Origin: Clostridia bacterium
Lineage (GTDB): Bacteria; Bacillota; Clostridia; Oscillospirales; Acutalibacteraceae
Length of the DNA: 22,427 nucleotides
Reading direction: 5' to 3'
NCBI GenBank assembly: GCA_900766945.1
Contig: CAAFXD010000161.1
Location: 1 to 22,427 of the forward strand
Both the position numbers and the translations under genes were made by a program. The notes below the pieces were generated by a model. It had not been told where the DNA came from, did not search any database, and saw only the letters and a program-made list of their open reading frames with translations. This document shows, one piece after another, positions 1 through 5,758 of the stretch (the stretch's first letter is position 1; the number at the start of each line of letters is the position of its first letter).

Positions 1-695
1 ATTTTTTCCGCCTTGCTGACCGTGCGCAACTGGCTCATTTTGATTTCGCGCTCTTTTTTTGTGGTCATTGCGCGCATAATCGGCGGCTGAATTAATGGAA
101 TCAACGCCATATAGGAATATGCCGCAACGGCAATCGGCCCTAATAATTGCGGTGCTAACTGCGAAGTCAGCCAAATTGCCGTGGGGCCGTCCGCTCCGCC
201 GATGATGGCGATAGACGCCGCTTCTTGCGGGGTAAAGCCCGCAAATCCGGGAATATTGCCGCTGAGTATGGCAATCATAAAGGCAACATAAATACCAAGC
301 TGTGCCGCCGCCCCGAGTAAAAGGCTTATCGGGTTTGCAAGAAGAGGCCCGAAATCCGTCATCGCGCCGATGGCAAGGAAGATTAAGCAGGGGAATATGC
401 TGGATTTTACGCCGGAATAAATTAAACGCAAAACGCCTGTATCATACCAGTGCGCAGTGGGATCTTTAACGCCTTCATACGAGGACAGCATCAGCGGGTC
501 TGCCATAATATCGGGATAAATGTTGACGAGCAACATACCGAACGCAATCGGCAATAAAAGCAACGGCTCGTATTTTTTGACAATGGCAAAATATAAGAGA
601 AGAAAGGAAACCGCAATCATGACCCAGTTTTGCCATTCCAAGGAAAGGAAGCCGGATTCCTGAAAAATTTCTACAAGTGCATTTACAACTGACAT
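1..695 (-). CDS. oadB: Na+-translocating oxaloacetate decarboxylase, beta subunit (partial, C-terminus cut by window edge)
   Basis: This is the integral membrane subunit that decarboxylates carboxybiotin and couples it to sodium export. My translation from the ATG at 693-695 gives 231 residues before the edge; the family is usually about 370-430, so roughly the last third or more is missing. It shows several hydrophobic segments and the family signature GFTPQEAASIAIIGGADG followed by PTAI (residues 153-173). The aspartate in GGADGPT (D169) lies in the re-entrant region known in Klebsiella OadB to take part in sodium transport. The start is backed by AGGAGG about 6 bases upstream. It is the last visible gene of the oad operon, 12 bases after the biotin carrier stop. 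The family is shared with glutaconyl-CoA and methylmalonyl-CoA decarboxylases, but the oadA-type carboxyltransferase upstream points to oxaloacetate. Confidence 0.93.
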   Translation of the reverse strand, partial: MSVVNALVEIFQESGFLSLEWQNWVMIAVSFLLLYFAIVKKYEPLLLLPIAFGMLLVNIYPDIMADPLMLSSYEGVKDPTAHWYDTGVLRLIYSGVKSSIFPCLIFLAIGAMTDFGPLLANPISLLLGAAAQLGIYVAFMIAILSGNIPGFAGFTPQEAASIAIIGGADGPTAIWLTSQLAPQLLGPIAVAAYSYMALIPLIQPPIMRAMTTKKEREIKMSQLRTVSKAEK

Positions 696-707
696 GTTTC
701 TGCCTCC

Positions 708-1097
708 TTAACCGACGAAGGCGAGAACAGCGTCAGTTGCAACGGTACTGCCCTTGCTTGCCGCCACCTTGGTTACGGTGCCGCTGACGGGTGCTACAAT
801 TTCATTTTCCATTTTCATCGCTTCCAACACAAAGAGCACATCCCCCGCAGAAACGGATTGCCCTTCCGAAACATTGACGCTCAAAATGGTACCGGGCATG
901 GGCGCCACAACCGGTGTGCCTGTGCCGGTAACGGCGGGAGCCGCCGGAGCTGTGGGCGCTGCTGCGGGAGCAGGTGCAGCCGCAGGGGCGGGGGCAACAG
1001 GTGCCGCGGTGGGTGTTACATTGGTTACGATGGCTTCGCTTAATTCGTCAACCTCGACTTCATAATCTTTGCCGTTTAAACTCACTACATATTTCAT
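708..1097 (-). CDS. Stand-alone biotin carboxyl carrier protein of the decarboxylase pump
   Basis: This 129-residue protein carries the biotin that moves the carboxyl group from the carboxyltransferase (oadA) to the membrane subunit (oadB). It has a short N-terminal domain (residues 1-25), a Pro/Ala-rich flexible linker (about 28-57) and a C-terminal biotinyl/lipoyl domain (about 61-129) with the biotinylation motif EAMKMEN, K95 being the target lysine. In Klebsiella-type OadA this domain is fused to the C-terminus of the alpha subunit; here it is a separate gene, as in GcdC or MmdC-type pumps. It sits 12 bases after the oadG-like gene and 12 bases before oadB, all in one direction. The start codon is preceded by a GGGGTAA stretch, a modest ribosome binding site. 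Assignment as a carrier is very sure; the exact symbol (gcdC, mmdC or oadA C-part) is left open. Confidence 0.93.
   Translation of the reverse strand: MKYVVSLNGKDYEVEVDELSEAIVTNVTPTAAPVAPAPAAAPAPAAAPTAPAAPAVTGTGTPVVAPMPGTILSVNVSEGQSVSAGDVLFVLEAMKMENEIVAPVSGTVTKVAASKGSTVATDAVLAFVG
927..1016 (-). repeat. Pro/Ala-rich low-complexity linker coding region
   Basis: Residues 28-57 of the biotin carrier are almost only Ala, Pro, Thr and Val, with PAPAAA-type units repeated. The DNA is correspondingly repetitive and GC-rich. Such linkers let the biotin domain swing between the two active sites. The repetitive DNA also produces a long antisense open frame that is not a gene. Confidence 0.8.
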
Positions 1098-1109
1098 TTT
1101 GATTACCCC

Positions 1110-1502
1110 TTACTTTTCAATAGCTTTAATGGATTTGAATTGCAGACGGTTCAGCGGTATGCCGCTTTCGTGGCTGACAATCGCCATAATGACTGCGGCG
1201 GTTTTTTCGTCTACATCGTATAAGTCCAACTGCCCGGCAGAGCAAGTCTCCGGCAGAGGTGTGCCCGTCTGTGCGGCAGTCGCTTTTGCAGGTGCGCTTT
1301 CCGGTTGTGCCGATTTCGGCGCAGTGCTTACTTTCTTTTTGGTTTTGCTTTCCACAGCGCGAACCGCTTTTGAAAGCAGTAACACCAAAACGGCAAGCAA
1401 TGCAAGAATCAACAACACAACTACAAAGCCCGTTACAGATACATTCAGTGCTTCACCGATTGTAATGCCGTCTTCGTATTTCAGTTGTTGCAGAATATCC
1501 AT
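1110..1502 (-). CDS. OadG-like small membrane subunit of Na+-pumping decarboxylase
   Basis: A 130-residue protein with a single transmembrane helix at about residues 22-45, a charged Ala/Lys/Pro-rich linker (about 50-85), and a conserved-looking C-terminal segment with AAVIMAIVSHESGIPLN then a FKSIK motif near the end. This layout matches the OadG/MmdD small subunit, which anchors and assembles the decarboxylase complex; in Klebsiella OadG the C-terminal tail contacts OadA. It lies 13 bases after oadA and 12 before the biotin carrier, in the same direction, so co-transcription is expected. Sequence similarity in this family is weak outside the helix and the C-terminal motif, so the call rests on layout plus context. 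Confidence 0.85.
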   Translation of the reverse strand: MDILQQLKYEDGITIGEALNVSVTGFVVVLLILALLAVLVLLLSKAVRAVESKTKKKVSTAPKSAQPESAPAKATAAQTGTPLPETCSAGQLDLYDVDEKTAAVIMAIVSHESGIPLNRLQFKSIKAIEK

Positions 1503-1515
1503 ATCCGTCTACTCC

Positions 1516-2895
1516 TTAATCAATTTTTTGAATGGCATAGGTGAAGGTGTTCTTCTTTTGTTCATCGCGTTTGTCAAAGAATGCCTCCGCCTGCGTCGGG
1601 AATGCAATATAGGAAAGCACATCTTCGTCGCTGTGCGCTTTCTCGCCGATTTCTGCTTTGGCTTTTTCAAAGCCGGGCTCCAAGGTGTCTGCAAAACGGC
1701 AGGTGATGGGCTGTTCATCGCCGAGCACCTTTTTCTGCAAATCCTTGTCGATTTCGCCGGGGGCTTTGCCGTATTCGCCGCGAATATATGCCTTGACTTC
1801 TTTGGAGATGTTTTTGTAGCGTTCGCCGGCAAGCACGTTTGCCGTAGCCTGTACACCAACCATTTGGCTCATCGGGGTAACCAACGGCGGGTAACCGAGG
1901 TCTTTACGAACTCTCGGGGTTTCTGCAAGCACTTCGGGGAACTTGTCCATTTTATTTTGTGCGGTCAACTGCGCCACAAGATTGGAAAGCATCCCGCCGG
2001 GCACTTGATAATTGAGCGCGTCGGTATCGGTCGAGAGCACAACGGGATTTAACTGCCCGCTCTTTAAAAATTCGTCTTTAATCGGCTTAAAGAAATCGTT
2101 GATTTCTTTCAATACATCCATGTCCAAATCGACTTCGTAGCCTTCTTGTTTCAGGGCATATGCCATCGTCTCTGTCGGTGCTTGCGAAGTGCCGCCGGAG
2201 AAGGAGGAAATGGCGGTATCAATCACGTCACAACCGGCTTCCACTGCTTTTTGCAAGGTCAGCATACCAAGACCTGTGGTGGAGTGTGTATGGAGGATAA
2301 TCGGTACTTTCACATTTTCTTTCAATGCTTTTACGGTATCAAACGCTTCCTGCGGACCCATAATGCCTGCCATATCCTTAATGCAGATGGACTGACAGCC
2401 CATATTTTCCATGTCTTTGGCGAGTTTCACATAGGATTCCAGATTGTGAATCGGGCTCTTTGTATAGCTGATGGCACCGGAAGCGATTGCGCCGTTTTTA
2501 ATGGTTTCGTCAACCGCAACTTCAATATTGCGTACATCGTTGAGCGCATCAAAAATTCGGATGATGTCAATGCCGTTTTCAACAGATTTTTTGACGAACA
2601 TTCTGACAACATCATCGGGATAATGCTTATACCCGAGCAAATTTTGCCCGCGCAGTAACATTTGCAGTTTGGTATCGGGGCATTTTGCACGGATTTTACG
2701 AAGGCGTTCCCACGGGTCTTCGTTTAAATAGCGAAGGCACGAGTCAAAGGTTGCGCCGCCCCAGCATTCCAACGAATAATATCCCGCTTTGTTCATGGTT
2801 TCCAAGATGCCTTCAAAGCGTTCATACGGCAGACGCGTCGCAATCAGGGATTGGTTTGCGTCTCGCAAAGCGGTTTCGGTAAATTGGACTTTCAT
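1516..2895 (-). CDS. oadA: Oxaloacetate decarboxylase alpha subunit, carboxyltransferase only (pyruvate carboxylase B-type)
   Basis: This soluble enzyme moves the carboxyl group of oxaloacetate to biotin, leaving pyruvate. The 459-residue protein is the TIM-barrel carboxyltransferase plus the conserved helical domain. It has RDANQS (D12), CWGGATFDSCLRYLNEDPW (44-62), SICIKDMAG with K173, the lysine carbamylated in this family, and LHTHSTTG with metal-binding H202 and H204. It ends without a biotin domain, unlike the roughly 590-residue Klebsiella OadA; the carrier is encoded separately two genes downstream. The ATG at 2893-2895 is chosen because GGAGGA lies 8 bases upstream; a TTG five codons earlier overlaps that site. 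It is the first gene of the operon and has its own promoter. A pyruvate carboxylase subunit B role is possible on sequence alone, but the oadB partner makes a sodium pump far more likely. Confidence 0.94.
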   Translation of the reverse strand: MKVQFTETALRDANQSLIATRLPYERFEGILETMNKAGYYSLECWGGATFDSCLRYLNEDPWERLRKIRAKCPDTKLQMLLRGQNLLGYKHYPDDVVRMFVKKSVENGIDIIRIFDALNDVRNIEVAVDETIKNGAIASGAISYTKSPIHNLESYVKLAKDMENMGCQSICIKDMAGIMGPQEAFDTVKALKENVKVPIILHTHSTTGLGMLTLQKAVEAGCDVIDTAISSFSGGTSQAPTETMAYALKQEGYEVDLDMDVLKEINDFFKPIKDEFLKSGQLNPVVLSTDTDALNYQVPGGMLSNLVAQLTAQNKMDKFPEVLAETPRVRKDLGYPPLVTPMSQMVGVQATANVLAGERYKNISKEVKAYIRGEYGKAPGEIDKDLQKKVLGDEQPITCRFADTLEPGFEKAKAEIGEKAHSDEDVLSYIAFPTQAEAFFDKRDEQKKNTFTYAIQKID

Positions 2896-2963
2896 AGTCA
2901 GTTCCTCCAAACATTTTGAATAGGGTAAAATATAAAACCCAAATTTTCTCCAGTTTAATATGA

Positions 2964-2992
2964 ATTATACAATATATAGTTTTTTTATGCAA
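2964..2992 (-). promoter_or_regulatory. Sigma-A-type promoter for the oad operon
   Basis: Reading the minus strand, TTGCAT (2987-2992) is followed after exactly 17 bases by a perfect TATAAT (2964-2969). It lies about 70 bases before the oadA start, in an AT-rich gap, and just downstream of the terminator hairpin of the preceding unit. It is predicted by pattern only. Confidence 0.65.
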
Positions 2993-3033
2993 TACAAAAA
3001 ACATAAGTTGTGAATTTTTGGGAAAAAGACAAA

Positions 3034-3089
3034 AAAATCGGCAAATCGCGTAACTCTTTTTGTCAAGAATTTAACGATTTGCCGATTTT
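3034..3089 (-). terminator. Rho-independent-type terminator with long loop after the membrane protein gene
   Basis: A perfect 15-base inverted repeat (3034-3048 and 3075-3089; arm AAAATCGGCAAATCG on the minus strand) encloses a 26-base loop. On the minus strand the second arm runs into a string of seven T. The first arm encodes the last residues of the membrane protein, so the hairpin overlaps the gene end. The loop is longer than usual for an intrinsic terminator, which lowers confidence in termination strength but not in the repeat itself. Confidence 0.65.
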
Positions 3090-3670
3090 AAAGACAAAAC
3101 CTGTTTTTTGTTCTCTCGAAACTCGCGGTAAATCCACACAGAACTCAATATCCATGCCAAAAGCACGGCGACAAAAAAGTCAATTCTGCCGAGCGGAAAA
3201 AACGCGACAATACGGAAAAACCAAGGTGCGTAAGCGTCCGTATATAAAAGTATCCATTCTGCCACAATAATACTGCGCGCAAAGGGGAGCGCGGCAACGA
3301 CGCTGTAACAAAGACAGGCAATTTGCGGCGCCCAATGCTTCGGCAGACGAAGCATACCGAATTTGCCGAGCGTCGGGTCATCATAGGTAATGTCTGAAAG
3401 ATAGCGTTTCATATTTTCGGTTTCGGCAGACAGCCGCGGACGGTATCTATAAAATGCATACCACGCCATGAGAATATAAGCGACCAGCGTCAAAGCGTTC
3501 ACCAACAGCAGTGTGCCCCAGCCGAGGGCATACTCCGCAACCAACGGGTTGCCCTCCATTTCTAAATTCGGCGTGGCAAGGTAAGTTAAGCCCAAATCCG
3601 CAACTGTCATTTCACAGTAAAATATGGTGAAAAACCAAAACCGTATTCTGTTTTTATCCTGTTGTCCCAT
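3071..3670 (-). CDS. Integral membrane protein of unknown function
   Basis: The protein is 199 residues long, starting MGQQDKNRIRFW. It has about four to five hydrophobic segments (near residues 9-28, 44-66, 105-130 and 145-180). An early stretch, DLGLTYLATPNLEMEGNP, has the D...T...E.NP pattern seen in DUF5658-like membrane proteins; that resemblance is by eye and weak. The ATG at 3668-3670 overlaps the stop codon of the flavoprotein gene by one base (TAATG), a classical arrangement for translational coupling, so the two proteins are probably made together. A longer frame upstream is open but would lie inside the flavoprotein gene. I cannot assign a function. It is the last gene of its unit, ending in a terminator hairpin. 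Confidence 0.8.
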   Translation of the reverse strand: MGQQDKNRIRFWFFTIFYCEMTVADLGLTYLATPNLEMEGNPLVAEYALGWGTLLLVNALTLVAYILMAWYAFYRYRPRLSAETENMKRYLSDITYDDPTLGKFGMLRLPKHWAPQIACLCYSVVAALPFARSIIVAEWILLYTDAYAPWFFRIVAFFPLGRIDFFVAVLLAWILSSVWIYREFRENKKQVLSLKSANR

Positions 3671-5745
3671 TAATCCAAGTCCCGTGCAACGCGGTACCCC
3701 CCGGCAGTAGCATCGGCAATTCTGCCGGTTTTTCCTGCATCGCCGATGCAATAAATCCGCGCGTAACGGCTCTTTAAGAGCGTGTATAAAGCGTTATCCG
3801 AGCGAACGCCCAAAGAAAGTACTACAAAGCTTGTGTCTATATTTTTCTTTTGTTGCGTTTTTGTGTCCTGCACCTCAATGCAATCTTCATGAATTGCACA
3901 TAATTTGTGTGCAGGTAAAAATTCCGTGCCTGCCGCCGTAAGGCGCGGCATACAGTCGTCAATATGCTGCATCCAAGTGCCGGGGGCAATGGAATCTGCC
4001 ATTTCCACCACAGTCACACGGTTGCCTTGCGCACAAAGCAGTTCGGCGGTTTCAAGACCGGTCATCCCTGAGCCGATAACGGCTACCTTCCGTTTGGTCA
4101 GTTGGATTGTGCCATCTAAAATTTCGGTGGTTGTGCATACATTCGGTAAATCCACACCCGGAATAGAGCGCGGTTTGACAGATGAAGCGCCTGTGGCAAT
4201 GATTACGGCATACGGGGAAAGCGAAGCAATCAATTCGGGTGTTGCCTCAGTATTATACCGAATTTCGGCACCGTTATGCAGGGCGGCTGTAACCAAATCT
4301 TCGATACACCAGTTAATTTTATCCTTTAAAGGCGGTTTATTGGCAAGCTGTAACTGTCCGCCGGCTTCGGGTTGTTTCTCTAAAACAATCGGTTTAAAGC
4401 CGCGTTTTCCCACGGTTTCCGCCGCAGAAAGCCCCGCGGGACCTGCGCCGACAATGACAACGGTTCTGCCGTCACCGTCACGCGAAAGCACTTCTTTTTC
4501 ATGCCCTAATTTCGGGTTGACTGAGCAGTTCGCATGTGTGCCATTATAAGCGTTGTGCTGCATACTTTCCATACAATACAGGCAACAAATACAGCGTTTG
4601 ATTTCATCGGCTTTGCCGTTTTTGGCTTTGTTTGCCCAATGTGGGTCTGCAATATGCGGTCTGCCGAGACACACAAAGTCCTGTATGCCTTCTGCAAGCT
4701 GTTCTTCTGCCTGTTCGGGGGAACGGATTAAGTTTGCGGCAAGCACAGGAATGGAAACCTCTTTTTTTACCGCCGCTGCCATATATTTGCGCCAGCCGGG
4801 CTCAAAAGAAGTCGGCTCCAACCAATAGTTGTATGTATCATAGCCTGCCGAAGACACATCAATGGCGTCCGCACCCATTTTTTCAATTTCTTTTGCCATT
4901 TTTACGCCGTCCGTGAGCGTGTAACCTACACCGGGTTTGCCGATTTCTTTGTAACATTCGTCAACGGAAAGACGCACAATGACCGGGAAATCCTTACCGC
5001 AGGCAGACTTAATACCTGTGAGGATTTCCGAAAGAAAACGCAAACGGTTTTCAAAACTGCCGCCGTAGCAATCGGTGCGTTGATTGGTATAGGGGCTTAA
5101 AAACTGTTGGATTAAATATCCGTGTGCGGCGTGCAGTTCTACACCGTCCGCACCTGCTTTTTTTGCGCGCACCGCACCGTCAATAAACTGTTGAATAATT
5201 TTGCGGACTTCCTTAATGGACATTTCACGGTTTAAACTTTCCGCGGAATACGCGCGTGCACAGGCAGAGGGGGAGGAGGTTTTTAAAACAAAATCCTTCT
5301 CCATCAGTTTTTTGCCCATAGGTGCAACCTTATAAAACAGATTGTCATAGCAATTCCCAATCAGGCGGTGCATGGCAATCGACACGGGTACCGTGCCCAT
5401 CATAAGCCCGAGGTTTTGCCGCCCCGGATGGTGAAGCTGAATAAACATTTTTGTACCGTGACGGTGTATGCGGTCAATCATTTCTTTTAAGGGGGCAATG
5501 TGATAATCGTGGCTGATGGCGAGTTGTGCAAACGCCGAAGCGCCGCTGAAATCGTTGACACGGGTAATTTCCGTGACAATCAAGCCCGCACCGCCGATGG
5601 CGCGTTCCTCGTAATAGTTCATCATGGTTTCGGTCGGTGTGCCGTCAAATTGCCCGAAGCCGAGCATCATCGGGGGCATCACGACGCGGTTTTTGATTTC
5701 GACATTGCCGATTTTGCCGGGTGTAAACAGTTTTTCGTAAGCCAT
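3670..5745 (-). CDS. Enoate / 2,4-dienoyl-CoA reductase-type FMN-FAD-[4Fe-4S] oxidoreductase (old yellow enzyme family)
   Basis: This 691-residue protein has the full FadH/BaiCD/BaiH/enoate reductase layout. Residues 1-375 form the FMN TIM barrel, with HAAHGYLIQQFLSP (205-218), the NQRTDCYGGSFENR loop and the LGRPHIADP phosphate-binding end. Next is a cysteine cluster, C385-C388-C391 and C407, for a [4Fe-4S] centre. The FAD/NAD(P) half follows, with IVGAGPAGLSAAE (431-443) and VIGSGMTGLETAE (556-568). Such enzymes reduce activated C=C bonds of enoates, enones or bile-acid CoA esters with NAD(P)H. The spacing to the fourth cysteine is 15, against 11-12 in E. coli FadH and trimethylamine dehydrogenase. 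The ATG at 5743-5745 has AGGAG upstream. It starts 13 bases after a secreted glycosidase gene and overlaps the next membrane protein by one base. The substrate cannot be read from the sequence. Confidence 0.92.
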   Translation of the reverse strand: MAYEKLFTPGKIGNVEIKNRVVMPPMMLGFGQFDGTPTETMMNYYEERAIGGAGLIVTEITRVNDFSGASAFAQLAISHDYHIAPLKEMIDRIHRHGTKMFIQLHHPGRQNLGLMMGTVPVSIAMHRLIGNCYDNLFYKVAPMGKKLMEKDFVLKTSSPSACARAYSAESLNREMSIKEVRKIIQQFIDGAVRAKKAGADGVELHAAHGYLIQQFLSPYTNQRTDCYGGSFENRLRFLSEILTGIKSACGKDFPVIVRLSVDECYKEIGKPGVGYTLTDGVKMAKEIEKMGADAIDVSSAGYDTYNYWLEPTSFEPGWRKYMAAAVKKEVSIPVLAANLIRSPEQAEEQLAEGIQDFVCLGRPHIADPHWANKAKNGKADEIKRCICCLYCMESMQHNAYNGTHANCSVNPKLGHEKEVLSRDGDGRTVVIVGAGPAGLSAAETVGKRGFKPIVLEKQPEAGGQLQLANKPPLKDKINWCIEDLVTAALHNGAEIRYNTEATPELIASLSPYAVIIATGASSVKPRSIPGVDLPNVCTTTEILDGTIQLTKRKVAVIGSGMTGLETAELLCAQGNRVTVVEMADSIAPGTWMQHIDDCMPRLTAAGTEFLPAHKLCAIHEDCIEVQDTKTQQKKNIDTSFVVLSLGVRSDNALYTLLKSRYARIYCIGDAGKTGRIADATAGGYRVARDLD

Positions 5746-5758
5746 TTTCTTTTCTCCT

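Noticed and set aside
754..1065. Ala/Gly-rich plus-strand frame opposite the biotin carrier
   Set aside because: It is the mirror image of the Pro/Ala linker repeat, not a gene.
1069..2052. Long plus-strand open frame (327 codons) opposite the oadG-like and oadA genes
   Set aside because: It is antisense to two well-supported genes, has no ribosome binding site and no recognisable domain. Similar antisense frames occur opposite serA, serC and the reductase because of codon bias.
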